Both the position numbers and the translations under genes were made by a program. The notes under the pieces were generated by a model. That model was not told where the DNA came from. It saw nothing but the letters and a program-made list of their open reading frames with translations, and did not search any database. Below, piece by piece: positions 52,902 through 61,806 of a stretch of DNA of 64,000 bases (position 1 is its first letter; the number at the start of each line of letters is the position of its first letter). Source of the DNA: Microbacterium murale (lineage in GTDB: Bacteria; Actinomycetota; Actinomycetes; Actinomycetales; Microbacteriaceae); NCBI RefSeq assembly GCF_014635185.1, contig NZ_BMCM01000001.1:620001-684000 (forward strand), in the 5' to 3' direction.

Positions 52902-54308
52902 TCAGGCGTTCGCCACGGCCGCGGTCTCCGCAGGCTCGGGGGCATGCACCTGGTCCGCGGGCTCAGCCACGCCTGCTTCGTCGTCGGCGAGGTCGGTCTT
53001 GCCGACCGGGTTGCTGAGAACGAGGTGGCCGACCGCGGTGTTGGATGCCGGCACGTGGTAGAACCGGTGGTTCATCTTCGGCGCCTCTCCGCCGAACTGG
53101 TCATCCATCGCGCCGCGCGCGATCAGCCAGTCGACGAGCTCGATGCCCTCGGAACCCGCCTCGTCGACGTACTCCATGTGCTGCCACTCGGTCAGGCCGA
53201 GCGGATCCTCGATGAGGTGATCGAGGAACGCGTTGTCCCACTCCTCGTTGATGAGACCCGCGCGCGGACCCTGCAGCTGGTGGCTCATGCCGCCGGTGCC
53301 CCAGATCTGCACGTTGAGCTCTTCGCCGTCCCACTTGTCGAGCGCGCGACGCAGTGCGCGGCCCAGTTCGTAGCAGCGGCGACCTGAGGGCACCGGGTAC
53401 TGCACGACGTTCACGGCGAGCGGGATGACCTTGACCGGCCACTCCTCATCCGGGGCGTGGTCACCGAAGACCAGCGACAGCGGCACGGTGAGGCCGTGGT
53501 CGACGACCATCTCGTTCACGAGTGTGAGGTCGAAGTCATCCTGGATCACCGACTGCGCGATGTGCGCGGCGAGCTCGGGGTAGCCCTTGACGCCGGGAAC
53601 CGGACGCGGGCCGTAGCCCTCGTCGGCGACGGGATACTCCGCGCCCGTGCCGAGCACGAACGTCGGGATGATGGAGGCGTCGAACGCGGTGGCGTGGTCG
53701 TTGTAGACGAGGATGACGACGTCGGGCTTCTGCTCCTTGGCCCACTTGCGCGTCCACTGGTAACCGTCGAACACCTTCTTCCAGTACGGCTCCTCGGTCT
53801 TACCGAGGTCCATCGCGGCGCCGATCGCCGGCACATGCGACGTGAACAGCGCCGAGGTGTACTTCGCCGGCGCGTTCGGCCGGAACGTGTCGGCCTTCTC
53901 GCCCGGCGCGGGAGGAGTCCAGCCGTCGAGGTCCTTCAGACGGTTGCCCTCGGGGCGACGTCCGCCGCCGACCATCATGTCGCGGTAGGCCGCCTCGCTC
54001 ATGCCGGTCATGGAGCCGGCCATCTGCTGGAAGCTCATTCCATGCGTCGCGCCGATCTTGCTGAGGAAGTAGATGTTGCCGCCCTCGTCGATCATGGTGT
54101 TCATGTCCATGTCGAGCACGGCCTGCCGCTGCCGGGCATTGAGAGGCCACTCGTCGAGGTAGGCCTCCTGGTCGGCGAGGAAGCGCTCTCGGTTCTCCGG
54201 CTTCATCAGCGACATCGAGAACTGGTTGAGGTGATAGCCCTTACGAGCCTGCTCGGCGTCGTAGATGGTGGTGCCTGGAACGTCCTTGTACGGCTTGTCG
54301 AGTGCCAT
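52902..54308 (-). CDS. ligAB: Protocatechuate 4,5-dioxygenase, fused alpha and beta subunits
   Basis: This 468-residue protein joins a LigA-type helical domain (about 1-125) to a LigB-type catalytic domain (about 145-435), plus a 30-residue Ala/Glu-rich tail. In LigB terms the Fe(II) His residues are in SHVPAIGA and YNDHATAF, the catalytic His in TGGMSHQLQG, and the acidic ligand probably in GSEGIEL. It opens protocatechuate between C4 and C5. In sphingomonads and pseudomonads the subunits are separate; a fused form is known as PcmA of Arthrobacter keyseri. Start at 54308 fits AAGGAG seven bases upstream; an ATG two codons earlier is too close to it. Confidence 0.94.
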   Translation of the reverse strand: MALDKPYKDVPGTTIYDAEQARKGYHLNQFSMSLMKPENRERFLADQEAYLDEWPLNARQRQAVLDMDMNTMIDEGGNIYFLSKIGATHGMSFQQMAGSMTGMSEAAYRDMMVGGGRRPEGNRLKDLDGWTPPAPGEKADTFRPNAPAKYTSALFTSHVPAIGAAMDLGKTEEPYWKKVFDGYQWTRKWAKEQKPDVVILVYNDHATAFDASIIPTFVLGTGAEYPVADEGYGPRPVPGVKGYPELAAHIAQSVIQDDFDLTLVNEMVVDHGLTVPLSLVFGDHAPDEEWPVKVIPLAVNVVQYPVPSGRRCYELGRALRRALDKWDGEELNVQIWGTGGMSHQLQGPRAGLINEEWDNAFLDHLIEDPLGLTEWQHMEYVDEAGSEGIELVDWLIARGAMDDQFGGEAPKMNHRFYHVPASNTAVGHLVLSNPVGKTDLADDEAGVAEPADQVHAPEPAETAAVANA

Positions 54309-54310
54309 GA

Positions 54311-55261
54311 TCATGCTCCTTCTTGCCAGTAGAGGCGGCGCGGGTTGTCGACGAGCAGCTTCTGCTGCAGGTCGGGCGTCGTCGCGATCTGAGGGATGTA
54401 ATCGACCAGCAGCCCGTCGTCGGGCATGTGGTCCTTCAGGTTGGGGTGGGGCCAGTCGGTTCCCCACAGCACGCGGTCGGGGAATTCCTCGACCACGCGA
54501 CGGGCGAACGGCACGACGTCGGTGTACGCGTGCTGCTCACCATCGAGGGCGCGGGGCCCCGAGACGCTGAGGCGCTCGGGGCACGAGACCTTGGTCCACA
54601 CGTTCTGGTTCTCACGCATGAACCGCAGGAACAGCTCGAACTCAGGGCCGTTCGGGTCTTTGGTCACGTCGGGCCGGCCCATGTGGTCGACGACGACGTC
54701 TGTCGTGATGCTGGAGAAGAAGTCGTAGAGCTCGGGAAGGTCTTCGGCTTCGAAGTAGATGACGACGTGCCATCCGAGCGGGGCGATCTTCGCGACGATC
54801 TCCTGAAGCGAATCGGTGGGCACGCGATCGACGAGGCGCTTGACGAAGTTGAAGCGCACGCCGCGCACGCCAGCCTCGTGGAGCTCTGCCAGCTGCTCGT
54901 CGGTGACATCGCGGCGGACTGTGGCGACGCCGCGCGCACGACCTTCGCTGCGGCGCAGTGCGTCGACCAGGGCAGTGTTGTCGGCACCGTGGCACGTGGC
55001 CTGCACGATCACGTTGCGGTCGAACCCGAGGTGGTCGCGCAGAGCAAACAGCTGCTCTGCCGAGGCATCACACGGGGTGTACTTGCGCTCCGGAGCGTAG
55101 GGGAACTGCTCGCCGGGGCCGAAGACGTGGCAGTGCGCGTCGACCGCGCCCGCCGGCAGGCGGAAGGTCGGCGTGGTCGGGCCGTCGTACCAGTCCAGCC
55201 AGCCCTCGCTCTTGGTGAAGTCACCAGTGGTGACTCCATGTTCGATACCGGTGTGCGCCAT
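54311..55261 (-). CDS. ligI: 2-pyrone-4,6-dicarboxylate hydrolase
   Basis: This 316-residue amidohydrolase opens the pyrone lactone made by LigC to 4-oxalomesaconate. Active-site segments are VDAHCHVFGP, VVDHMGRPD and WGTDWPHPN, and substrate-binding residues lie in RKYTP. The family works without metal. The ATG at 55261 follows GAGGAC and starts right after the ligK stop, while ligAB begins two bases after its own stop, so the genes are tightly coupled. Confidence 0.93.
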   Translation of the reverse strand: MAHTGIEHGVTTGDFTKSEGWLDWYDGPTTPTFRLPAGAVDAHCHVFGPGEQFPYAPERKYTPCDASAEQLFALRDHLGFDRNVIVQATCHGADNTALVDALRRSEGRARGVATVRRDVTDEQLAELHEAGVRGVRFNFVKRLVDRVPTDSLQEIVAKIAPLGWHVVIYFEAEDLPELYDFFSSITTDVVVDHMGRPDVTKDPNGPEFELFLRFMRENQNVWTKVSCPERLSVSGPRALDGEQHAYTDVVPFARRVVEEFPDRVLWGTDWPHPNLKDHMPDDGLLVDYIPQIATTPDLQQKLLVDNPRRLYWQEGA

Positions 55262-55262
55262 C

Positions 55263-55955
55263 TCAGTCCTCCACGTATTCCAGGCCTGCGGCGGCCAGCG
55301 GCTCGCGCATGCCGTACAGGTCGAGTCCGAGCACGCCTTCACGGAACTTCTGGCGCTTGGACTCCTCGTTGTCCTCGCGCTTCTGCGAAGCATCCGCTAC
55401 CGCGCCCACGAGTTCACGAGGAACCACGACGACGCCGTCGACGTCGGCGACGACCACGTCACCCGGGTTGACGAGCGCGTTCGCCGCGACGACCGGGATG
55501 TTGACCGAGCCGAGCGTGGCCTTGACCGTGCCCTTGGAGTTGATGGCGCGCGAGAACACCGGGAAGTCCATCTTCTCGAGGTCGGCGACGTCGCGGACAC
55601 CGCCGTCGATCACGAGACCCTTGCAGCCCCGGGCAGTCAGCGAGGTGGCGAGCAGTTCGCCGAAGAAACCGTCCTCGCTCTCGGTGGTGCAACCGGCGAC
55701 GATGACGTCGCCTTCCTGGATCTGCTCGGCGGCGACGTGGAACATCCAGTTGTCACCGGGCTGCAGCAGCACGGTGACGGCGGGGCCGCACAGCTTCGCG
55801 CCGTTGTAGGCGGGGCGGATGTAGGGGCGCATCAGGCCGACGCGGCCCATCGCCTCGTGGATCGTGGCGACGCCGAACTGCGAGAGCCGGGCCACGTCGT
55901 CGGGGTCGGGACGCTGGATGCTGGTGCGGACGATGCCGAGGTTGTTGAGTCGCAT
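55263..55955 (-). CDS. ligK: 4-carboxy-4-hydroxy-2-oxoadipate aldolase / oxaloacetate decarboxylase
   Basis: This 230-residue class II aldolase of the RraA-like (HMG/CHA aldolase) fold splits the hydrated intermediate into pyruvate and oxaloacetate, and can decarboxylate oxaloacetate. The metal and substrate site is in VIDGGVRDVADLEKMDFPVF (Arg-Asp pair), with AGCTTESEDGFFGELLAT forming the pyruvate pocket. The ATG at 55955 lies 26 bases after ligJ. Confidence 0.93.
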   Translation of the reverse strand: MRLNNLGIVRTSIQRPDPDDVARLSQFGVATIHEAMGRVGLMRPYIRPAYNGAKLCGPAVTVLLQPGDNWMFHVAAEQIQEGDVIVAGCTTESEDGFFGELLATSLTARGCKGLVIDGGVRDVADLEKMDFPVFSRAINSKGTVKATLGSVNIPVVAANALVNPGDVVVADVDGVVVVPRELVGAVADASQKREDNEESKRQKFREGVLGLDLYGMREPLAAAGLEYVED

Positions 55956-55981
55956 TCTTGGGCCTTTCAGAGCTTCTAGAG

Positions 55982-57013
55982 TCAGAGTCCGCGGGCCTTG
56001 AGGGCACGGTCGAGACGCGGGTAGACGTTGCGGGCGTTGCCCTCGAAGACCAGGTCGCGCTGGAAGTCGCTGAGGTTCGTCGTCGCGTCGACGTAGCGCT
56101 TGGTGTCGTCGAAGTAGTGGCCGGTGCGGGGGTCGATGTCGCGGACGGCGCCGATCATCTCGCTGGCGAACAGGATGTTCTCGGTCGGGATGACGTCGGT
56201 CAGCAGGTCGATGCCCGGCTGGTGGTAGACGCAGGTGTCGAAGTAGACGTTGTTCAGCAGGTGCTCTTCGAGCTCGGGCTTGCCGAGTGCCATCGCGAGT
56301 CCGCGGAACCGGCCCCAGTGGTACGGCACCGCACCGCCGCCGTGCGGGATGACGAGCTTGAGGTCGGGGAAGTCCTTGAACAGATCGCCCTTGAGCAGCT
56401 GCATGAAGGCGGTCGTGTCGGCCCCGAGGTAGTGGTCGCCGGTGGTGTGGAAGACGTCGGGCCGGCAGGTCGTCGAGACGTGCACCATGGCGGGGAGCTC
56501 GTACTCGACGAGCTTCTCGTAGATCGGGTACCAAGAGCGGTCGGTGAGCGCGGGAGCAGACCATTTTCCGCCGGACGGATCGGGGTTGAGGTTGACGGTG
56601 ACGGCGCCGAGTTCTTCGACTGCACGGGTCAGCTCGGCGATGGTGGTCTTCGGGTCGACGCCTGGCGACTGCGGCAGCATCGCGCCCATCAGGAAGCGGT
56701 CGGGGAACAGCTCGCTGACGCGGGCGACGAGATCGTTGCAGATGCGTGCCCACGTCTCGCTGACGGTGAAGTCGCCGATGTGGTGGGCCATGAACGACGC
56801 ACGGGGGCTGAAGACGGTGAGGTCGCTACCGCGATCATTCATCAACCGCAGCTGGTTGGCCTCGATGGTCTCGCGGATGTCGTCATCGCTGATCTTCAGG
56901 TCGGCGGGATTCGGCGCTTCACCGTTCCCCTTCGTGAAGGCGATCTGCAGGTCACGCCAGGCGCCCAGCTGCGCAGGGGCGGTGGTGTAGTGGCCATGGA
57001 TGTCGATGATCAA
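55982..57013 (-). CDS. ligJ: 4-oxalomesaconate hydratase
   Basis: This 343-residue amidohydrolase-fold lyase adds water to the isomerised 4-oxalomesaconate. Metal ligands expected for LigJ are seen in DIHGHY (His 6 and His 8), MVHVS and FASEMIGAV, with VIPHGGGAVPYHWGRF between. It is the first gene of the lig operon. The initiator is TTG, with AAGGA nine bases upstream, and the leader carries a tandem 12-base repeat; both may limit its translation. No ligU gene for the preceding tautomerisation is seen. Confidence 0.92.
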   Translation of the reverse strand: MIIDIHGHYTTAPAQLGAWRDLQIAFTKGNGEAPNPADLKISDDDIRETIEANQLRLMNDRGSDLTVFSPRASFMAHHIGDFTVSETWARICNDLVARVSELFPDRFLMGAMLPQSPGVDPKTTIAELTRAVEELGAVTVNLNPDPSGGKWSAPALTDRSWYPIYEKLVEYELPAMVHVSTTCRPDVFHTTGDHYLGADTTAFMQLLKGDLFKDFPDLKLVIPHGGGAVPYHWGRFRGLAMALGKPELEEHLLNNVYFDTCVYHQPGIDLLTDVIPTENILFASEMIGAVRDIDPRTGHYFDDTKRYVDATTNLSDFQRDLVFEGNARNVYPRLDRALKARGL

Positions 57014-57030
57014 CGCGTGTCGTCCTTGTC

Positions 57031-57055
57031 ACTCGGATGCTGAACTCGGATGCTG
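57031..57055. repeat. Tandem 12-base repeat in ligJ leader
   Basis: ACTCGGATGCTG occurs at 57031-57042 and again at 57044-57055, with one base between. It ends 18 bases before the TTG start of ligJ. It looks like a small duplication near the ribosome-binding region. Confidence 0.6.
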
Positions 57056-57060
57056 CTGGT

Positions 57061-57108
57061 CCCGACTCTAGGTCGGGTGCTGTATATAGTCCAATAGATG
57101 TGAAGCAC
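57061..57108. promoter_or_regulatory. lig operon control region with LysR-type site
   Basis: CCCGAC and GTCGGG (57061-57077) form a small perfect hairpin, and GTGCT (57077) with AGCAC (57104) bracket an AT-rich stretch, TGTATATAGTCCAATAG, typical of a LysR-regulated divergent promoter. It lies between ligJ and the LysR gene. Confidence 0.5.
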
Positions 57109-57132
57109 GTTCTCCATAGAGAGGATCGATAG

Positions 57133-58047
57133 ATGGCGCTGGCGGATCTGAACCAGTTGCGGACCTTCGTGGTGCTCTACGAACTGCGCAGCGTGACGGC
57201 CGCGGCAGAGCGGCTGCATGTCACGCAGCCGACCGTCAGCTACACGCTGCGGCGGCTGCGCGAGAAGTTCGGCGATGAGCTGTTCCGCCGCGAGGGCCAC
57301 GACATGGTGCCGACCGCGAAGGCCACCGCCCTGTTCGCGCCGCTGCACGAGGCTCTTGCCCAGATCGACGAGACGGTGAGCGACCCCGAGGCTTTCGAGC
57401 CGGCCGGCTTCAGCGGCGAGCTCTCGCTCGGTCTCACCTCGATCGGCGAGCAGACGTTCCTGCCGCCGATCATGGCGGCACTCGCTCGCGCGGCATCCAG
57501 TCCGCACCTGCAGGTGGCGCGTCTGGACTCCGATCAGGTCGAGGACGGCCTCATCCGCGGCACGATCGACCTGGCGATGACGGTGTCCATGATCGGCAGC
57601 CCGCGGCTGTGGCGCACGCACGTGCGTGCGGTCGAGTACGTCGCCCTGTCGTCGGGGCAGCATCCGCTTCCCTCGACCGGGCCGGACATGTTCGATGGCC
57701 GGCACTTCGTGCGCGTCTCGGCGCGCGGCGGTCACGTGTTCCCGCTGCAGGCGCTGACCGAGCACGGCCTCATGCCGCAGGTCGCGCTGACCGTCGAGGA
57801 GTATGCGACCGTGCCCGCCGTGCTGGAGGCGACGGATCTGATCGTGCTGCTGCCACGGCACGTCGCCGAGGTGTTCTGCGGCTGGTTCCCCGGGTTGCGC
57901 ATCGCCGAGCTCCCCTGGCCGGGACAGAGCACGCCCGTGTCGCTCTACACGCGGCGGGAGGCCAGTCTGTCTGCGGCACAGAGATGGTTCCGCTCGGTGG
58001 TGCTGGATGCTGTCGCCGCGGGTGAGTATCGGCGGCGGTCCGGCTAG
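57133..58047 (+). CDS. LysR-family regulator of the lig operon
   Basis: The N-terminal winged helix of this 304-residue protein reads LNQLRTFVVLYELRSVTAAAERLHVTQPTVSYTLRRLREKFGDELF in outline (about 6-51), followed by the PBP-like effector domain. It is divergent from ligJ by 119 bases, the usual arrangement for a LysR activator such as LigR. The likely co-inducer is protocatechuate; this is inference from position. Its stop overlaps the end of a small convergent reading frame. Confidence 0.9.
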   Translation: MALADLNQLRTFVVLYELRSVTAAAERLHVTQPTVSYTLRRLREKFGDELFRREGHDMVPTAKATALFAPLHEALAQIDETVSDPEAFEPAGFSGELSLGLTSIGEQTFLPPIMAALARAASSPHLQVARLDSDQVEDGLIRGTIDLAMTVSMIGSPRLWRTHVRAVEYVALSSGQHPLPSTGPDMFDGRHFVRVSARGGHVFPLQALTEHGLMPQVALTVEEYATVPAVLEATDLIVLLPRHVAEVFCGWFPGLRIAELPWPGQSTPVSLYTRREASLSAAQRWFRSVVLDAVAAGEYRRRSG

Positions 58048-58253
58048 CGCGCGCATCGAGACTTGCATCGCCAGCATCCGAAGTCGAGCACCGCCCGATC
58101 CCACGGCAGCGTCAGTCGAGGGTCGCGTTTATACACCCACGCGCACGGGGCGCCATCCTCGGCGTTCACCTGCAGCACCCAAGCGTCCGCCTTTTCGTCA
58201 CGAATCAATACCGGCTGGAGGTCGGCGTCTTGCGGAGCGTCTGCGAACGGCAC
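58044..58253 (-). CDS. Small hypothetical protein
   Basis: A 69-residue reading frame begins with GTG seven bases after the DUF3237 stop and ends inside the last codon of the LysR gene. The product (for example IRDEKADAWVLQVNAEDGA, then three Cys/Arg-rich residues at the end, CWRCKSRC) is not recognised. The balanced composition and tight spacing support a real gene; its size and the lack of a known family leave it uncertain. Confidence 0.42.
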   Translation of the reverse strand: MPFADAPQDADLQPVLIRDEKADAWVLQVNAEDGAPCAWVYKRDPRLTLPWDRAVLDFGCWRCKSRCAR

Positions 58254-58260
58254 GATCTCG

Positions 58261-58725
58261 TCAGTCGACCTGGAAGATGTCCACCGTCACACGATCTGCG
58301 CGGTGGGGAGGACGCAGGCTTCCGACGCACACGACGTCGTTCAGCCACGCCGACGGCCCGTCGAGGTCCACCTCGAACTGCGGCTGCGTGCGGCAGTACC
58401 ATCCCTCGTCCGGCTGCGTCTCCCCGCTGAAGATCCGACGCATGGTCTCGTCGTCCTGCGTTCCCCATCCTTCGTTGGTGATCATGATGTGCTCACCGGT
58501 GTCAGTGCGCAGCGTGTACCTTGCCCACAGATGGGTGATTCCGTCGGTGCGCGCAACATTCCAGTCCGCCCCGCCCGGCAGGATCTTCCCATTCAGCCTT
58601 GGCCCGGAGAAGAAACCTCCGGTGATGGGAATCACCCGCCGCACGCCAGCCGCGGTCCTGCCCACCTCCAGCGCGGGTGCGAGTTCCACTTCCAACGTGG
58701 TCAAGTGTGACAGCGCGAGCATCAT
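58261..58725 (-). CDS. DUF3237-domain protein
   Basis: This 154-residue protein carries the DUF3237 (UPF0311) pattern: VIPITGGFFSGPRLNGKILPGGADWNVAR near the middle (two runs), GEHIMITNEG, and the ending GSLRPPHRADRVTVDIFQVD. The family forms small beta-barrels of unknown function that are frequent in aromatic and stilbene catabolic clusters. Its start overlaps the stop of the upstream MFS gene (ATGA), so the two are co-translated. Confidence 0.87.
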   Translation of the reverse strand: MMLALSHLTTLEVELAPALEVGRTAAGVRRVIPITGGFFSGPRLNGKILPGGADWNVARTDGITHLWARYTLRTDTGEHIMITNEGWGTQDDETMRRIFSGETQPDEGWYCRTQPQFEVDLDGPSAWLNDVVCVGSLRPPHRADRVTVDIFQVD

Positions 58726-60311
58726 GCGTTCTCTTCCTCGGTGATGGCGGGTGCGAGATTCGACTGATCATCCGGCTTCGCCAACTTGCGCATCACGATC
58801 AGCACGATCAGCGCCGACACGACCGAGAGCCCGGCCATGGCGAACAGGCCGAGGTCGAATCCCTGCTCGAGAGCTGCCGTTGCGATGGGCGCGACGATGT
58901 CTCGAATCGGATCGGGAAGCGGAGCGTTCGCGACCGCGAGCGGTCCTCCGGCTGCGAACACCTCGTTCGCCACTCCGGCGACCTCCGCAGGAAGCTCACC
59001 GGAGTTCAACTGCTGAGCGGTCGACGACGACGCCGTGCCGATCGCGACAGCGGCGACCACCGCGGGCCCGAGCGTCTGTCCGGTTTCGCGCACCAGGCTG
59101 GTGGCTCCGGATGCCATCCCGATGTGCTCGCGGCTCACGGAGTTCACGGCTGCGGCCGTCAGGGAGGTGAACATCACGATGAAGCCGATGCCGAGGAGGA
59201 GGATCGGCACCGCCAGCGACAGCAGGTCGGTGGTGCCATCGGCCAGCATCGCGAGCCAGACCTGCCCCACGGCCAGCAGCAAGAGACCGATCACGAGCAG
59301 CGTGCGCGGCGAGACGCGATGGATGAGCTTCGGAAGCCACCCGGCAAGCGCGAGCGGCACCAGTTGGATGAGCACGAACGGGAGGGCGACCATGAGGGGC
59401 GCCGCGTGCGCGATCGGACCGAGCTTGATCGCGACGGCGTAGGCAGTGCCCATGAAGCTGAGCATGCCCAGCAGCCCGGCGGCAGCCGCAGCCGCGAATG
59501 CCGGGATCTTGAGCAGGCGGACCTGGAACATCGGATTCTCACTGCGGGCCTCGATCCAACCGAACAGCGCCAGAGCCACCGCCGCGACGACGAATCCAGC
59601 GATGACCTCGATGCTGCCGTATCCGGCCTCGGAGCCGTGGATCACGGCGAAGATCAGTGCCACCAGACCCACGATCACCGTAATCTGGCCGGGCCAGTCG
59701 AGCACCCGCTTGTGCACGGACCGGCTCTCGTTCGCGAAACGCGCCACCAGCGCGAAGGCCACGATCGACGCCACGAGGATCGGGAGGAAGGCCGAGCCGA
59801 GACCGAACTGCTGCACCATCAGAGCGCCCGCCAGGGGTGACACCGCCGCCCCGAGCGAGATGGCGATGGCCCAGCGCGAGAGCGCGTGGGCTCGCGACTC
59901 GTCGTCGGGAGAGTACTCGGCTGCCGATGCCAACGTCGACGGCAGCAGGATCGCCGCACCGAGACCGAGCAGGACCAACGCGATCGCCAACACGATCAGA
60001 GTGGATGCGACCATGCCGACCACGGCGCCGATGGCGACAACGCCGAGACCCAGCAGCATGAGCCTCTTGCGTCCGAAGATGTCGCCTAGCACGCCGAAGT
60101 TCAGCTCCAGCAGCGCGGTTGGGATGAAGACGGCGGCGGTCAACCATGTCAGTTGCGTGGCGCTTGCGCCGAAGGTGACCTGAATCGAGTCGTTCAGTGG
60201 GGCGAGGACCGTCAAGCACATCTGAGCGACGAAGACCGCGGCTGCGGAGGTCCAGATCGTCGGACCGTGCATCGCATGCACAATCGAATCGCGGGGGGTT
60301 GGAGAACTCAC
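58722..60311 (-). CDS. MFS transporter, DHA2 family (14 helices)
   Basis: This 529-residue membrane protein has motif A GVLGDIFGRKRLML and about 14 helices. The order of segments, including a 60-residue loop before the last helix, matches the exporter at 30726-32414, so the two are paralogues in different catabolic modules. The start is GTG with AGGAGG seven bases upstream. It is divergent from the PucR-type regulator. Confidence 0.88.
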   Translation of the reverse strand: MSSPTPRDSIVHAMHGPTIWTSAAAVFVAQMCLTVLAPLNDSIQVTFGASATQLTWLTAAVFIPTALLELNFGVLGDIFGRKRLMLLGLGVVAIGAVVGMVASTLIVLAIALVLLGLGAAILLPSTLASAAEYSPDDESRAHALSRWAIAISLGAAVSPLAGALMVQQFGLGSAFLPILVASIVAFALVARFANESRSVHKRVLDWPGQITVIVGLVALIFAVIHGSEAGYGSIEVIAGFVVAAVALALFGWIEARSENPMFQVRLLKIPAFAAAAAAGLLGMLSFMGTAYAVAIKLGPIAHAAPLMVALPFVLIQLVPLALAGWLPKLIHRVSPRTLLVIGLLLLAVGQVWLAMLADGTTDLLSLAVPILLLGIGFIVMFTSLTAAAVNSVSREHIGMASGATSLVRETGQTLGPAVVAAVAIGTASSSTAQQLNSGELPAEVAGVANEVFAAGGPLAVANAPLPDPIRDIVAPIATAALEQGFDLGLFAMAGLSVVSALIVLIVMRKLAKPDDQSNLAPAITEEENA

Positions 60312-60491
60312 GAAGCTACCTCCTCGTAGCGGAATGGGATCCGGCGGGCCGGGCGAAGCGCTGTCTCTGCGGACTCGGGTGGCACTTCAGCGACAAGTCT
60401 CACCATCTGGCTCACTCCCCCGCTTCTCTCCTGACGAGGAACTGTCCTATCGTGATTGTTGTCCAACGACAGATTCGACGAGGAGATCCCC

Positions 60492-61760
60492 ATGCGTCAG
60501 TGGTTGCTTTCGCTGTCCCCGGCACATCCGGCGACATCAGCGGCTTCGCCGCGCCTACGGGCCCTCGCCGAATCTCGGGTCGGCACGGGGGCAGCGGACT
60601 GGGCTGCCGAGCTCACACTCGCCGTGATCGCCCGATTGTCGGATCAGATGCATGATGTGAGTTCACCCACGGAGATCGCCGGGGCGCGCGGCTGCGAGGA
60701 ATGCCTGCTGACCACCCTCATCGGGCTCGCCGACAGCAGTGCCGGCAGCATCGTCACACCCGAGGCCGCCCTCGACGACGCGAGAGTGGCCGCCCGCGCG
60801 GCGATTCCGCTGGATCGCCTGCTCCGGATCGTGTGGGCCTGCCACGCCGCTGTGGAACAGCAACTGCTCGACGTCATCGGCGAGCGCGCTGAGCCGTCCG
60901 AGCTGCTCGACGAGGTTCGGGAGCTCGTCAGGCTCCTCGCTCAGTTCATCGATCGCTACGTGCACGACATCAGCTCCATGTACGCCACCGAACGACTCGA
61001 GAGCGAGAGCCGGCTTCTCGTCGAGAGGCGCCGTATCGTCGACGCCGTCCTCGGCGGCCAGGATCCCGCGGCGGGAACGGAGGCGACCGTCGGCCTGCGC
61101 TGGGACGGATATCACCTTGCGGCAGCCGGGTGGGCCACATCGCGCAATCGTGCCCTCGGCTCCGAAGACAGCGCCTACCGCTTCGCCGAGCGCGTAGCGA
61201 GACAACTCGGCGGCAGCTGGTTGGTCGTGGAGCGCGGCGATCACGTCGAATTCCACTGGGCGTTCCCGCACGCAGGCGCCTTCGACAGCGCCGTATTCGA
61301 CGCTGGGAAGCCTACCCGCATGCGGATCGCGCTCGGCACCGTCGAACGCGGGGTCGCCGGATTCGTCGGCACGACGCGAGCTGCGCGCGCAGCTCGCGCG
61401 ATCGGGCTGACAATGAACCGTCCGTCGGATGTGGTTCGCTACGACGACGTGGGACTGCTCGCGCTGCTGTGTGCGGACCGTGACCAGGCCCGAACGTTCA
61501 CGCGTCGCGAACTGGCCGGCCTGCTCGGCGCTGATCCCAAGACCGAAGCGGTCCGCGAGACGCTGCGGTACTTCCTCCTGGAGGGGCGCAGCCGACAGGT
61601 CGCCGCCGCGGCCATGCACGTGGCGGCGACCACCGTCGCGTACCGCGTCAAACGCGCGGAGGAGCTGCTGGGCAGGTCTACGACCACGCGCACGCAGCAG
61701 ACGGTCGCAGCCCTCGAGTTGGCTCACGCCTTCCCGGACCTGGTCGCGACACCTCGGTGA
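60492..61760 (+). CDS. CdaR/PucR-type transcriptional regulator
   Basis: The N-terminal region (about 1-180) of this 422-residue regulator is helical, with a central GGDEF-related domain of the CdaR group. The C-terminal helix-turn-helix is of the PucR type (LRYFLLEGRSRQVAAAAMHV, then ATTVAYRVKRAEELLG). The ATG at 60492 follows GAGGAGAT. Divergent from the exporter and DUF3237 genes and convergent with the aldehyde dehydrogenase, it probably senses the substrate of the lignostilbene module. The 180-base upstream gap shows no clear operator. Confidence 0.85.
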   Translation: MRQWLLSLSPAHPATSAASPRLRALAESRVGTGAADWAAELTLAVIARLSDQMHDVSSPTEIAGARGCEECLLTTLIGLADSSAGSIVTPEAALDDARVAARAAIPLDRLLRIVWACHAAVEQQLLDVIGERAEPSELLDEVRELVRLLAQFIDRYVHDISSMYATERLESESRLLVERRRIVDAVLGGQDPAAGTEATVGLRWDGYHLAAAGWATSRNRALGSEDSAYRFAERVARQLGGSWLVVERGDHVEFHWAFPHAGAFDSAVFDAGKPTRMRIALGTVERGVAGFVGTTRAARAARAIGLTMNRPSDVVRYDDVGLLALLCADRDQARTFTRRELAGLLGADPKTEAVRETLRYFLLEGRSRQVAAAAMHVAATTVAYRVKRAEELLGRSTTTRTQQTVAALELAHAFPDLVATPR

Positions 61761-61806
61761 CCACGGGTGCCCTCACCACCGACAGCGAGGCCACACCCTC
61801 CCCAGG

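Noticed and set aside
52902..54308. Possible frameshift joining separate ligA and ligB genes
   Set aside because: The frame is continuous with an ordinary linker, and fused forms are known, so a natural fusion is more likely.
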